Below, in pieces: positions 1-9,604 of a DNA stretch of 50,452 nucleotides. Origin of the DNA: Coleofasciculus sp. LEGE 07092. GTDB lineage: Bacteria; Cyanobacteriota; Cyanobacteriia; Cyanobacteriales; Coleofasciculaceae. The translations under genes and the position numbers were made by a program. How positions within the stretch are numbered: the stretch's first letter is position 1; each line of letters opens with the position of its first letter. Under the pieces are notes generated by a model. That model did not search any database. It worked only from the letters and a program-made list of their open reading frames with translations, and was not told the origin of the DNA. The stretch spans positions 1-50,452 of the forward strand of contig NZ_JADEWY010000033.1 of NCBI RefSeq assembly GCF_015207375.1, in the 5' to 3' direction.

Positions 1-51
1 TTATCGCGAACAGGGATGAAACCAATTTATTCTCAACAAGACTGTCAATAA

Positions 52-1338
52 GCGCTCATCTTTTTTGACCTCAATTGCCTCAAAAGCAAGAACCATCAAA
101 CTTTTGAGCCGCTTGTCACCCCTTCAGCCGGACGCATCAACATCGCCAACCTGCTGACGCAAAACCTCAATGATGCCATCACAAGCATTGACGACTTATT
201 TGAAGAAGAATACGAAGACTACCTCGGTGAAGACATCGCCAACGAAGAAGCCAGCGTCGAAACCATTCGTAACACCCTAAACACCATCACCGCCGAAACT
301 GGCACTCACCCCGTTATCGTCTACGCCGTTTCCCTACCCGACCAACTGGAACTCATTATGGTAGTTCCCGACGGTCCCCCCATCCGCAAAACCGTTCCCG
401 CCGCCAATGCCCCTGTCCTCAAGAAAACTCTCGAAGCATTCTACGACTCCATTACCAATTCTGGTCGCCCCACCGCCTACCTGAAATCCGCAAAGCAACT
501 CTATACTTGGATGATTGCTCCCCTAGAATCCCACCTCGAAGCTCTCGGTATCGACACCCTCATCTTTTCCATGGACGGTGGGTTACGCACCATTCCCATG
601 GCAGCCTTACACGACGGAGAACAGTTTCTCATCGAAAAATACGCCCTCGGTTCCATCCCCAGCGTCAGCCTCACCAACACCCGCTACAGCCCCGTCAAAA
701 ATGTCCCAATCCTAGCCATGGGTGCGTCTCAATTCACCGACCAAAACCCCCTACCAGCCGTCCCCATCGAACTCGAAACCATTACCCAAAACGTCTGGTC
801 AGGAGAAGCCTTCCTCAACGACCAATTCACCCTCAAGAATCTCCAAACCCAGCGCCAGCAACAGCCCTGGCAAATTATCCACTTAGCCACCCATGCCAAC
901 TTTGAACCCGGAGATCTCAGCAAGTCCTACATTCAGCTTTGGGACACTCAACTCCAATTAGACCAAATTCGGCAACTTGGCTGGAACCAACCTCCCCAAG
1001 TCGAACTTTTAGTCCTCAGTGCCTGTCGCACAGCGTTGGGAGATTTAGACGCGGAGTTAGGCTTTGCGGGGTTAGCCGTGAAAGCGGGAGTTAAATCAGC
1101 CCTAGCCAGTCTCTGGTCTGTCAGTGATGGCGGCACATTAGCCTTAATGGTTGAATTTTACCATCAATTGAGTCAACCCGATGTCACAACTAAAGCCGAA
1201 GCCCTACGACGCGCCCAACTTGCCATGCTACGAGGAGAGGTGCGTGTAGAGTCGGGACAACTACGAGGAACTGTGGTGTTGCAACCTGCCACTGCTTCAT
1301 CGGAACTGCCAGAGAATCAAGGTTACAGCACTTTCTAA
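52..1338 (+). pseudogene. CHAT-domain (caspase-like) protease, 5'-truncated or decayed gene
   Basis: The C-terminal half is a typical cyanobacterial CHAT domain. It keeps the catalytic His in IIHLATHANFEPGD and the Cys in LLVLSACRTALGD, plus the usual GFAGLAVKAGVKSALASLW block. The frame is open from base 52, just after an in-frame TAA at 49-51. The translated 52-357 stretch (SIDDLFEEEYEDYLGED, TGTHPVIVYAV) is the normal upstream part of this family, yet it has no ATG, GTG or TTG. The first ATG, at 358, would cut into the conserved region. Family members usually carry N-terminal TPR repeats or a haemagglutinin-type region, none of which is visible here. I infer a gene broken by a stop or frameshift near base 50. 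A frameshift linking to coding sequence left of the window is possible. The protease part looks intact. Confidence 0.7.
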
Positions 1339-1553
1339 CACGGTGTAGTACAGTAGCCATGAGAAAGCCATGTTCTACTCTTGTTTGGGTGTATCACATC
1401 GAGTCTGAAACCGCTGTACTCCCATCCCTACTATTGGGCTGCTTTCACAATGATTGGTAGCCCGTGGTAAAAGACAGAAGGCAGAACTCTGCTGTCGAGT
1501 CTTCCTACTGGAAATACAGAGTGTTAGTCATGAACCCTACAATGCGATCGCAA

Positions 1554-3257
1554 CTATCGTAAAATTGCTGCAATCCCCTCTGTTGAAATTATATTCAACG
1601 AACTCAGTGCTACATTAAACAACCGCCCTGGCTTCAGGTCATCTTTAACCAAATTCCAAAGACGCTGCACCTCTTCTGTGTGCAGTCTGTCATCTTCCGT
1701 CAGCGCCAGTAGCAACCGATGCTGCATAAACTTTCCTTCATCCGAGAAAAGATACTGCAAGCCTAGTTGAGCAGTCGGGAACAAATCAAAATTCTCATCA
1801 GAGCGAGCGATAGAAATCATGTTCTCCAACCGCTGCCACTGGAACTTACCATCCTTGAACAAAACCTCTAACAACCGCCGCCGCATTTCTGGCGATTCAC
1901 CCGTCAAGAGACGCCTTGCCACGTAAGGATAAGAGACTTCCACAATTTTGAAGTTGGGATTTAGAGTTAGAGCCAATCCTTCCTGCGTCACTAACGAACG
2001 GATAATCAACGCGAACTTTGCTGGAACGCGGAAGGGATACTCGTACATCAACTCCGAGAAGTTATCGGTAATCGTCTTGAAGTTGAAGTCCCCAACACTT
2101 TGATCCATGGCTTCTCCCAGCACTCGTTCTATCGCTGGAATAATGGGTATTATATCTGTATCGGGTGTTAAAAATCCCAGTTTGACGAACTTTTTCGCTA
2201 ATTCTAAGTAATCTCCATTAATCAGGTCAACGACAGCACTGGTGATCGTTTCCTTTGTGTCTTCTTCTAGCTGATCCATCATCCCGAAGTCAATGTAAGC
2301 CATTCGACCATCGGGCATGGCAAACAAATTACCTGGATGGGGATCGGCGTGGAAGAAACCATGCTCTAGTAGCTGGCGCAATCCAGCAATAACACCAGTT
2401 TCAATGATTGTGTCAGCATCCAGTCCAGCCGTACACAAACTTTTAGTATCAGTCAGCTTACAGCCGTTAATCCATTCCAGCGTCAGAACACGGTTGCTAC
2501 TATAAGACCAGTAAATATGCGGTACTTTTACAGAGGAGTCGTTGCGAAAATTATAAGCAAATTTCTCCGCATTGCGACCTTCATTGATATAGTCAATTTC
2601 CTCAAATAGTTTCGTGCCAAATTCGTCAACAATTAACGTCAGGTCGTGTCCCAAATTCAGCGGCAGCCAGGGCGACAGCCAACTCGCTGCCCAGCGCATC
2701 AAATACAGGTCGAGGGTAATAACTGGGAGTAAGTTGGGGCGCTGCACCTTGACCGCCACTTCTTCGCCACTGTACAGATAGGCGTGATAGACTTGACCGA
2801 GGCTGGCAGCCGCAATTGGATTTGGAGAAATTTCGCGATAGATTTCTTTTACCTGACGCCCCAACTCGGCTTCAATCATCGATAACGCGATCTCGTTATC
2901 GAAGGGGGGTAGCTGATCTTGTAACTTAATCAGTTCCTCTAAAAAATCCTTGCGAATTAAGTCAGGGCGTGTCGATAAGGCTTGCCCTACTTTAATAAAG
3001 GTTGGACCGAGGCGAGTCAGGATTTGCCGCAACTGGGCGGCTCGCTTCAACTTGTTCGTCTCAATCTGGTTGAGCCACTCATCCAACTTGAGACTCAAGA
3101 CAAATCCCGCAAAAAACCAGATAACTGTAAAGGTACGCCAGATTGCTAACCAGGGTCGGAAGCGGTAATATCGGGCGATCGCTTTCTGGTCATAGCGCCG
3201 TCTCGGTGAGCTTGGCTGCCGCTCAGGATAATCCAATTCAAGTTGATAGTGAGTCAC
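1554..3257 (-). CDS. ABC1/AarF/UbiB-family atypical kinase
   Basis: A protein of 567 residues from the UbiB/ABC1K family of atypical kinases/ATPases, which in cyanobacteria are linked to prenylquinone and membrane-lipid metabolism. Visible family marks are the KxGQ motif (KVGQALSTRPDL, about residues 89-100), the A-rich loop replacing the usual glycine loop (AAASLGQVYHA, about 149-159), the ATP-anchoring Lys in VAVKVQRP, and the catalytic block FFHADPHPGN followed by AYIDFGMM near residue 320. A hydrophobic stretch around residues 40-57 may anchor the N-terminus to the membrane. Length is normal and no key motif is missing. It stands alone between genes of unrelated function, and the exact substrate cannot be read from sequence. 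Confidence 0.9.
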   Translation of the reverse strand: MTHYQLELDYPERQPSSPRRRYDQKAIARYYRFRPWLAIWRTFTVIWFFAGFVLSLKLDEWLNQIETNKLKRAAQLRQILTRLGPTFIKVGQALSTRPDLIRKDFLEELIKLQDQLPPFDNEIALSMIEAELGRQVKEIYREISPNPIAAASLGQVYHAYLYSGEEVAVKVQRPNLLPVITLDLYLMRWAASWLSPWLPLNLGHDLTLIVDEFGTKLFEEIDYINEGRNAEKFAYNFRNDSSVKVPHIYWSYSSNRVLTLEWINGCKLTDTKSLCTAGLDADTIIETGVIAGLRQLLEHGFFHADPHPGNLFAMPDGRMAYIDFGMMDQLEEDTKETITSAVVDLINGDYLELAKKFVKLGFLTPDTDIIPIIPAIERVLGEAMDQSVGDFNFKTITDNFSELMYEYPFRVPAKFALIIRSLVTQEGLALTLNPNFKIVEVSYPYVARRLLTGESPEMRRRLLEVLFKDGKFQWQRLENMISIARSDENFDLFPTAQLGLQYLFSDEGKFMQHRLLLALTEDDRLHTEEVQRLWNLVKDDLKPGRLFNVALSSLNIISTEGIAAILR

Positions 3258-3467
3258 GCCTAATGGTTGCCTCTTGATTAACTTTAGGTTTATTTATTTT
3301 TTTATCTTTTTATTAAGTATATTCCATAAAATATCCGAATAATCGTAAATTTTTGTAAAGACAGTGCCTGAATGGTGCCGCGAATTGGTAAAAAATGGGA
3401 GATTGGGGCAACGGAATCTTAACTTGTAAATCCCACGTCTCCACCCAATCCCCACCCTGGAAATACC

Positions 3468-6080
3468 CTACTTGGACTTCGCCTCTAGGTTTTCCATGCG
3501 GCTTTTTAGATCCTGATTTTCTTTCTTGAGCTGGTCGAGTTCTTCCCGTAACTGCTTAACCGCCCCATCAGAACCGATATTCTCCTGAACCGTCTGAACC
3601 GCTTCCTCAGCACGACGGCGCACTCTGCCATCGGGTGTTTGCTCGGCAAGAGATTGCAGCACCCCAATTGCTTTGGCTGTTTCCATGTGTTCGAGTGCCG
3701 AAACAACCGCCACCTGGGTCAAAAAGAACGATTCACCCGATAGTTCTTCCAACCGCTCCAAAATCCACTCTGTATTATTAGGTGTCTGCCCTGTGGATAT
3801 TGTTCCCAATGCCCGAATTGCACTGAGCCGCAGGGGTTGCGCAATAGTAGGATTTGTGTAGTCCATAATAACTTGCAACGCCACGGATGATGACTTCATC
3901 TGACTCAAGCCACCAATAGCACCGCTCCGCACCACTTCGTTCCAACCCGCCCGTTCTTTGAGAACAGCACTCAGCAACTGGAGGACATCTTCCTCCTTGT
4001 CTTTCAGAGTTCCCGATACCATTCCCCCAAGTGCCCTAGCCGCTGACGCTTCCACGTAGTAACTCGTATCCCCGCTTTCTATAAGCTGTTTGAGGGCTTC
4101 GTAACTTTCTACCGTTTTCAATTTACTCAACGCTTCCACTACGGAGCGCCGCACACGGGCATCATTATCTTGTAAACCCGCCACTAAAGCAACCGACGCC
4201 TGATCTAGTTTCACCTTTGCCAGTTGTCTGACCACTTCGACCCGGACGCCCCAGAACGAATCATCGGTCAGGGCGTCAGACAGAGCTTTCACAACCTCTA
4301 GCCCTCCCTTCTTTGCCAATGCCGTCGCTGCATAGATGCGGGAAACGGGATCAGGGTCGAATTTGAGCTGGGCTTTCAATTCGGGTATGGGGTATTCCAG
4401 AGAAACCGTTTTCAGGTTATTATTACCAACATCGAAGCTAATAAACTGGGGTTTTTTATCTAAGGGGAAATAGAAACTTTGTTCCCGTTGGTGGACTCTA
4501 ACGGTAAAGGTGCGTAGAGATGTTGCAGGCAACGCCTCTACAGAATCATTGGCATCCTGTTGGACATAACCGAAGGCGATCAGAATTTTCAGGTCAAATA
4601 ACTCGCTTTTACTGCCGTTTTCCCCTGGTTTAACCTGAGTTTGGGTAACACTCACTTTCGCCAACTGGCTATCAGCATCCCAGGAATAGGCAACCTTATA
4701 ATCGGGATGACCGCCTCGAAAAACATACTGGTCAAACAGGAATAGCAGGTTGCGACCTGTTGCCTTTTCAATAGCTCGCAGCAAATCAACGGTTTCGACC
4801 GTGTTGTGAGCGTTGTCTTGCACAAAGGTATGGATAGTCCCTTTGAATAACTCATCTCCCAGTTCAGACCGAATCATGTGGTAAACACAAGCCCCTTTTT
4901 CGTAGAGGTGTCGGTCGTACAGTTCGATTGCTTCCCGGTAGATGTGGGTGACGATAGGACGGCGGTAGCGGGAACGGTCTTCAGTTAAGTAGCTGCGGGC
5001 TTCGTTGAGCAGGTAGTAAGCGGCATCATCCTTGCCATACTGCTGTTCCGTCCACAACACCTCAGAATAGGATGCCATGCCTTCCTTAATCCAAGCGTGC
5101 GACCAATGCTTAATTACTACCAAGTCGCCAAACCACTGATGGGCGAGTTCGTGGGCTACCAAGCTTTCGGTACGCTGGTTATCAATCGCTGCCCGTTCGT
5201 CGAGCAAGCACCGCTCGGTTAGTAGGGTAGTGGAGGTATTTTCCATGCCCCCAAAGATAAAGTCATCGACGCAGACTTGAGCATATTTGGGATAGGGATA
5301 AGGATAGCCAAACTTTTCGCTAAAGAACTCGATCATCTGAGGTGTCTTGCCCATACTGCGACGGGCATCCTCTTCCCGACCTTTTTCCACGTAATAGGTA
5401 ACGGGTTTACCCTGCCATTCATCCCGAATTTCGGCAAAGTCTCCCACGGCTAAGGTCATCAGGTAGGTGGGATGAACCTGCTGTTGCAACCAGTGGTAAC
5501 TCTTGCTATCGCCGTCTTCTGCGGTGGCAATGAGTTCGCCGTTGGAAATAGCGATTAGGGGTTTGGGGACTTTGACCCGAATTTCTGAGGTTGCCAACTG
5601 ACCGGGATAATCGAAGCAAGGGAACCAGAAGCGAGAGTCTTCATCTTCCCCTTGTGTCCAGACTTGGGTGGGTTTGTTGGGGTAATGTTGGGTGGGTTTG
5701 ATGAAGTAAAGACCGCGTTGGGGGTTATCTACGCTATAAGCGATCGCTATTTTGATATCTTGTCCAGCTTGAGTCGGATTTAGTAGCTGGATGTGCAATT
5801 GTTCGCCGTCATAGTCAAAGGGTTGGGGAGTTTGGTCAACCTGCACGGATGCCATTGTTAGGTTAACGGCATCCAGTACTAGATGATCGATGCCGCTGCG
5901 GACGGGTGTCAGGGTAATAGTGCAGGTGCCTTGAAAGCTTGAGCGGGGAATATCAAGCACTAAATCTAGGAAGATATGATTAACTTGTCCGGGACGGTCG
6001 GGATTGTAGTGAGGTTTGGCTCCCGGTAGCTCAAAGGACTTGTGACCGTTATTGTCTGAATCAAAATAGAACTGTGACAT
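3468..6080 (-). CDS. M1-family zinc aminopeptidase with C-terminal HEAT repeats
   Basis: This gene encodes a gluzincin aminopeptidase that removes N-terminal residues from peptides. It has the exopeptidase motif GGMEN, the zinc site HELAHQWFGD with the third ligand Glu 18 residues later (WIKEGMASY), and the downstream catalytic Tyr region YEKGACVYHM. After the catalytic part come HEAT-like helical repeats (ALTDDSFWGVRVEVVRQLAK, then LQDNDARVRRSVVEAL). The last 40 residues are a charged coiled coil. I place the start at MSQFYFDSDNNG (6080), because related proteins begin there; an upstream ATG at 6119 adds 13 unconserved residues. Near 4514-4541 the gene carries an in-frame dispersed palindrome, described separately. 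Confidence 0.92.
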   Translation of the reverse strand: MSQFYFDSDNNGHKSFELPGAKPHYNPDRPGQVNHIFLDLVLDIPRSSFQGTCTITLTPVRSGIDHLVLDAVNLTMASVQVDQTPQPFDYDGEQLHIQLLNPTQAGQDIKIAIAYSVDNPQRGLYFIKPTQHYPNKPTQVWTQGEDEDSRFWFPCFDYPGQLATSEIRVKVPKPLIAISNGELIATAEDGDSKSYHWLQQQVHPTYLMTLAVGDFAEIRDEWQGKPVTYYVEKGREEDARRSMGKTPQMIEFFSEKFGYPYPYPKYAQVCVDDFIFGGMENTSTTLLTERCLLDERAAIDNQRTESLVAHELAHQWFGDLVVIKHWSHAWIKEGMASYSEVLWTEQQYGKDDAAYYLLNEARSYLTEDRSRYRRPIVTHIYREAIELYDRHLYEKGACVYHMIRSELGDELFKGTIHTFVQDNAHNTVETVDLLRAIEKATGRNLLFLFDQYVFRGGHPDYKVAYSWDADSQLAKVSVTQTQVKPGENGSKSELFDLKILIAFGYVQQDANDSVEALPATSLRTFTVRVHQREQSFYFPLDKKPQFISFDVGNNNLKTVSLEYPIPELKAQLKFDPDPVSRIYAATALAKKGGLEVVKALSDALTDDSFWGVRVEVVRQLAKVKLDQASVALVAGLQDNDARVRRSVVEALSKLKTVESYEALKQLIESGDTSYYVEASAARALGGMVSGTLKDKEEDVLQLLSAVLKERAGWNEVVRSGAIGGLSQMKSSSVALQVIMDYTNPTIAQPLRLSAIRALGTISTGQTPNNTEWILERLEELSGESFFLTQVAVVSALEHMETAKAIGVLQSLAEQTPDGRVRRRAEEAVQTVQENIGSDGAVKQLREELDQLKKENQDLKSRMENLEAKSK
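4514..4541. repeat. Dispersed palindrome inside the M1 aminopeptidase gene
   Basis: A 28-base imperfect palindrome begins GTAGAGATGTTGC and ends GCAACGCCTCTAC. It is close to a GTAGAG...CTCTAC repeat that is scattered through many cyanobacterial genomes. It lies in frame and encodes a short VEALPATSLRT stretch between two better-conserved segments, so it adds residues without breaking the reading frame. Confidence 0.6.
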
Positions 6081-6295
6081 TAGTGAATCTGTAAACGTTA
6101 ACAGAGTAAGGGCTGGCACCCAGCACGGCTATCTTGTGTCCCCAAGAATAGGGCATCATTTCTTCCAGATTAGCTTGTTGAAGAGGGCTTTCAGGGTGAA
6201 CGCAGCAGGTTGTAATGCTTTGGAGAGTGAGGGCTACTGCCAGAACCCACTATGGATAATGATTATATGATTCAAGTTGACTCAATCATCAACTC

Positions 6296-6493
6296 TTAGG
6301 CTACTCTTTCCAGCCAATCAAATATTAAATCTAACTGCTCTAGGGTTACTAGTCCGTAGTTCCATAGAACCATGGGCAGTAGATGTGGCGTATCGACAGG
6401 ATGATGACGCATAGCCAACTCGATGGAGTCAGCAGGAATGGCTAACTCATCCCGCAAAAAACCCACTAATTTTTGGAGGAAGGTAGTCATCAT
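6296..6493 (-). CDS. DUF2949 family small protein
   Basis: A protein of about 65 residues recognisable as the cyanobacterial DUF2949 family from FLQKLVGFLRDELAIPADSI, HHPVDTPHLLPMVLWNYGLVTLEQLDLIFDWLE. The molecular function is unknown. The start is set at the ATGATG at 6493, because AAGGA lies directly in front of it; an ATG four codons upstream (6505) overlaps that ribosome site and is less likely. It is predicted soluble and mostly helical. It lies upstream of the M1 aminopeptidase on the same strand, 215 bases from that gene's start, with no sign of a tight operon. Confidence 0.8.
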   Translation of the reverse strand: MMTTFLQKLVGFLRDELAIPADSIELAMRHHPVDTPHLLPMVLWNYGLVTLEQLDLIFDWLERVA

Positions 6494-6505
6494 AATCCTT
6501 GACAT

Positions 6506-6860
6506 CTAAGAGCCGTAAGGTTAAACAAATCTTAATCGTTGAGACAATTTATTCCAACAGCAAATTCTCTGAAATCACAGCTTATAGAAGGCTGACATCT
6601 AAGGGATTTCTCGGATTTGGCTTTACAAAATTACATCGAATAACAGAGCATTCCGGCAGCTTCACCAAATCTTCACTTAAGAACTTTCGGGAAGGTGCCG
6701 AAGGTGCCGAAGAGGAGGAATTAATGGCAGCAAAGCATATCCTTCCCTATCTCCCCAGCGTTCGACTGAGCGCTCACGCCGCAGTCTCCCCATCTCTCCT
6801 CCCGACCAAGGATGCATTTGAGTAACTCATTCAGGCATATTTGATTTTTTTTATAAAATT
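6506..6860. other. Intergenic stretch without a convincing gene
   Basis: A 355-base gap between the DUF2949 gene and the 3' end of the cyclase gene. The plus-strand open frame through it translates to low-complexity sequence (REGAEGAEEEE) with no family resemblance or good ribosome site. I see no clear terminator, RNA gene or repeat family here. Confidence 0.5.
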
Positions 6861-8855
6861 TCAATCAACTTTTTTGCCCAGCAAAAAATAAGTAGTCATT
6901 TGCCCTTTGCCTTTCACATCAATCACTCCCCGTTCCTGCAACTGATAGTTCTTCTTTAATCTCTCATAGGTTGCGGCTGTTACCTGAATGTGTGCGGGCA
7001 AGCCCTGTGATTCCATGCGGCTGGCGGTATTCACCGTATCTCCCCACAAATCGTAACTAAACTTTTTGATACCAATGACACCAGCAACAACCGGTCCGGT
7101 ATTAATGCCAATGCGCATACTGAATGTTTCTCCGGTCTGACTCTGAAACTGGGCAATTGTTGCTTGCATATCGAGTGCCATTGCAGCTATAGCTTCGGCG
7201 TGCTTGGGCTGTGCTCTCGGTAATCCCCCAACCACCATATAAGCATCACCAATTGTCTTGATTTTCTCTAAACTGTACTGTTCGCATAATCGATCGAAAG
7301 CTGAAAAGATTTGATTGAGCAAGCCTAGCAGGGCAATTGGATGAATGGATGAAGCCAGTTGAGTAAAACCAACGATATCTGCAAACAGAACAGTTACTTC
7401 TGGAAAGTCATCGGCGATAATGCATTGTTCCTGTTTCAGGCGCTCCGCAATCGGCTCTGGCAAAATATTGAGGAGAAGTTGTTCAGATTTTTCCTGTTCT
7501 TGACGCAGTGCTGTTTCGGTTTTTTTGCGCTTGATAAACTCTCCAAACTGACTGCCCATGGCTGCTAGTACCTGAAGCAAATCCAGATCAGGTCGCTGAA
7601 TATCATGGCTGTAAAATGTTATCACTCCCAAAATTTCTTCTTCGTCTCGGATGGGGAAGCCAAAGGCTCCGTGTAGCTGGGTAATGCCGGAAGCTGGTGA
7701 TAGTTCCCTGCCAGACTCCTGCATGATATCGCTAACCCATTGAGGAGAATTGGTTGCCCAAATCCGACTGGGGAAGCCAACATCAGCTTTCCGAGTCATC
7801 TCTAAAAACGCTGGATCAGTAACAGAAACTCTCACCCACGTTTCAATACACCAAACTTGGGGATTGGGGAGAGGGGATTGGGAACTCGGAATTCTCCGCG
7901 TCCAATTCGTCGCTTTATCGAGTATCCAAAATTCACCTAAATCCCATTCCAAGCTTTCACCAATAGCTTGCAAAATTTTAGGAATGGCATCACTCACAGT
8001 AGCGGATTCCGATATGATACGTGTTGCCGCATATTGCATCGCTATTCGCTTTTGATTCCGCTGGCGTTCGGTAATATCTCGACCAATGTAGATAAAGTTT
8101 TTGACACCCTCTATCTCTGTCTGAATAACCGAGCAAGAAAAAGCCACGATTATTTTTTCACCCGTTTTAGTCTGACAAACAACTTCTCGATTGGTGAAAG
8201 CTTTATCACCGATGGAATTCTGCTGACTAGTCGTCGGCAACAAATCACCTTTGTTAAGAATCAGGGAAATTGGCTTTCCGACTAACTCAGTTTCACTATA
8301 TCCAAATAAATCTTGAACTGAATAATTGACGGTTTTTATCTGTCCTGAAGATGTAGTGACCAACAAAGCATCAGCCATTGAAGAAATAATTTTATCAATG
8401 TAGGCTTTAGACGCTTCCAAGTTAATCAAAAGAAGATTGCTTTCATTCGTTGCCTGAACTAAACTTTGCTCTAAAACCATTTGCTCAGTGACATCTTCTA
8501 ATAAGATAATCAACTGGTTTGCTAAGGTTTGAGTACGGTCATAAAATGCTAAATTATTTTTGATAATGTAAAAATCGACATAGAGCGGCTTATTCGGCTC
8601 TGAACCCCGTCCAACTCCCTTCAATTCAAAACTTACTTCCCGCTCTTCAAGAATGTCGATGAGTATAGTTTCAAGACCTATCAATTCTGGTAAACTGACG
8701 CGGACATCCTTACCTTGAACAAGTTCATCAGGGCAATCGACAAATCGCTGCACTCCCAAGGATTTCTCTAGAATCTTGAACTCCCGATTCACGATCAGAT
8801 ATTCCCGACGGCGTGGAGCTAACAGAGATAGAAGTTTACTTAAAAGAGTACTCAT
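6861..8855 (-). CDS. PAS-PAS-GAF class III adenylate cyclase
   Basis: A 664-residue sensor cyclase. There is a divergent PAS-like segment at about 20-130, a clear PAS/PAC at about 150-265 (SMADALLVTTSSGQIKTVNY, ending FIYIGRDITERQ), a GAF domain at about 270-440, a short coiled linker, and a C-terminal class III catalytic domain from about 470. The catalytic residues are all present: metal-binding Asp in FADIVGF and in TIGDAYM, the substrate Lys in EKIKTIGD, the adenine-selecting Asp in LWGDTVN, and the Asn and Arg in NTASRM. I therefore predict ATP to cAMP activity. It follows the Ras-like GTPase gene by 39 bases on the same strand, so the two are probably co-transcribed. A heptamer-type low-complexity insert encodes SSQSPLPNPQ in the GAF domain. 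Confidence 0.92.
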   Translation of the reverse strand: MSTLLSKLLSLLAPRRREYLIVNREFKILEKSLGVQRFVDCPDELVQGKDVRVSLPELIGLETILIDILEEREVSFELKGVGRGSEPNKPLYVDFYIIKNNLAFYDRTQTLANQLIILLEDVTEQMVLEQSLVQATNESNLLLINLEASKAYIDKIISSMADALLVTTSSGQIKTVNYSVQDLFGYSETELVGKPISLILNKGDLLPTTSQQNSIGDKAFTNREVVCQTKTGEKIIVAFSCSVIQTEIEGVKNFIYIGRDITERQRNQKRIAMQYAATRIISESATVSDAIPKILQAIGESLEWDLGEFWILDKATNWTRRIPSSQSPLPNPQVWCIETWVRVSVTDPAFLEMTRKADVGFPSRIWATNSPQWVSDIMQESGRELSPASGITQLHGAFGFPIRDEEEILGVITFYSHDIQRPDLDLLQVLAAMGSQFGEFIKRKKTETALRQEQEKSEQLLLNILPEPIAERLKQEQCIIADDFPEVTVLFADIVGFTQLASSIHPIALLGLLNQIFSAFDRLCEQYSLEKIKTIGDAYMVVGGLPRAQPKHAEAIAAMALDMQATIAQFQSQTGETFSMRIGINTGPVVAGVIGIKKFSYDLWGDTVNTASRMESQGLPAHIQVTAATYERLKKNYQLQERGVIDVKGKGQMTTYFLLGKKVD

Positions 8856-8894
8856 GGGAGAGCATTGGTATGTATTTGGTTTATAGTTCGGGGT

Positions 8895-9464
8895 TCAGGG
8901 CGGAGTCTCACGCTTAGGGCTAGTCAAGCTTGTTGATTCAATCATTTTACAGGCAAGTTTATAAAACAGTTTATCAACATTCGTTCCGGTTTTAGCGGAT
9001 GTGGGATAAGTGGCAATGATTCTCCTTTGTTCGTCAAGTGAAAGACGCTTAAAGATGTCTCTTAGTTGTTCTTCAGTCAGCAGATCAGCTTTGTTGAAAG
9101 CCACGCTAGCAAAACCTTGAGGATTCACCGATAAAAAAGACTGAACGTGATCGAGAATATGATCGACTGTTACCTGACGGCTGACATCAGCAACAATCAC
9201 AGCACTACTAGCACCTCGCAAGTAGGTTGGGGTAACTGCCTTAAACTTAGTATTGCCTTCTAAGTCCCAAATCAGCATCTGTATACTGACGGCATTTTCC
9301 TTAGCCAAAGATTGAACTTGTACCGTTTTTTTTGATATTTTAACTCCAACTGTTGAAAGATAATTATCGCTAAACTGACGTTCAACAAATCGGCGAATTA
9401 GGCTGGTTTTACCAACACTGAAATCACCCAACATACATACTTTTTTTGATAGTATTTGTGTCAT
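8895..9464 (-). CDS. Ras/Rab-like small GTPase
   Basis: A bacterial member of the Ras superfamily, 189 residues. The P-loop is GDFSVGKT (residues 13-20). Switch II is WDLEGN, with Glu where eukaryotic Ras has the Gln-containing DTAGQ, so hydrolysis may differ. The guanine-specific motif is NKAD, and a TSAKTG motif closes the nucleotide pocket. It lacks a C-terminal lipidation signal. It lies within a minus-strand block of two pentapeptide-repeat genes upstream and a cyclase downstream, which suggests a signalling switch controlling or controlled by those proteins. That coupling is inference from position only. Confidence 0.88.
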   Translation of the reverse strand: MTQILSKKVCMLGDFSVGKTSLIRRFVERQFSDNYLSTVGVKISKKTVQVQSLAKENAVSIQMLIWDLEGNTKFKAVTPTYLRGASSAVIVADVSRQVTVDHILDHVQSFLSVNPQGFASVAFNKADLLTEEQLRDIFKRLSLDEQRRIIATYPTSAKTGTNVDKLFYKLACKMIESTSLTSPKRETPP

Positions 9465-9604
9465 TTTAATTGCTACCCTGACTTCAAATAGGGTCGAATT
9501 GCGGTAAACACTGAGATAGAATAGCTCCTATCCTCTTCGTCTTCTGAGAGTGCATATCTCAGAGATTAACCACATTCTGCTGTTCAGTTGTTCAGACTAG
9601 TCCC

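Noticed and set aside
6499..6825. A 108-residue plus-strand frame after the DUF2949 gene
   Set aside because: Low-complexity translation, no ribosome site and no recognisable pattern; most likely intergenic DNA.
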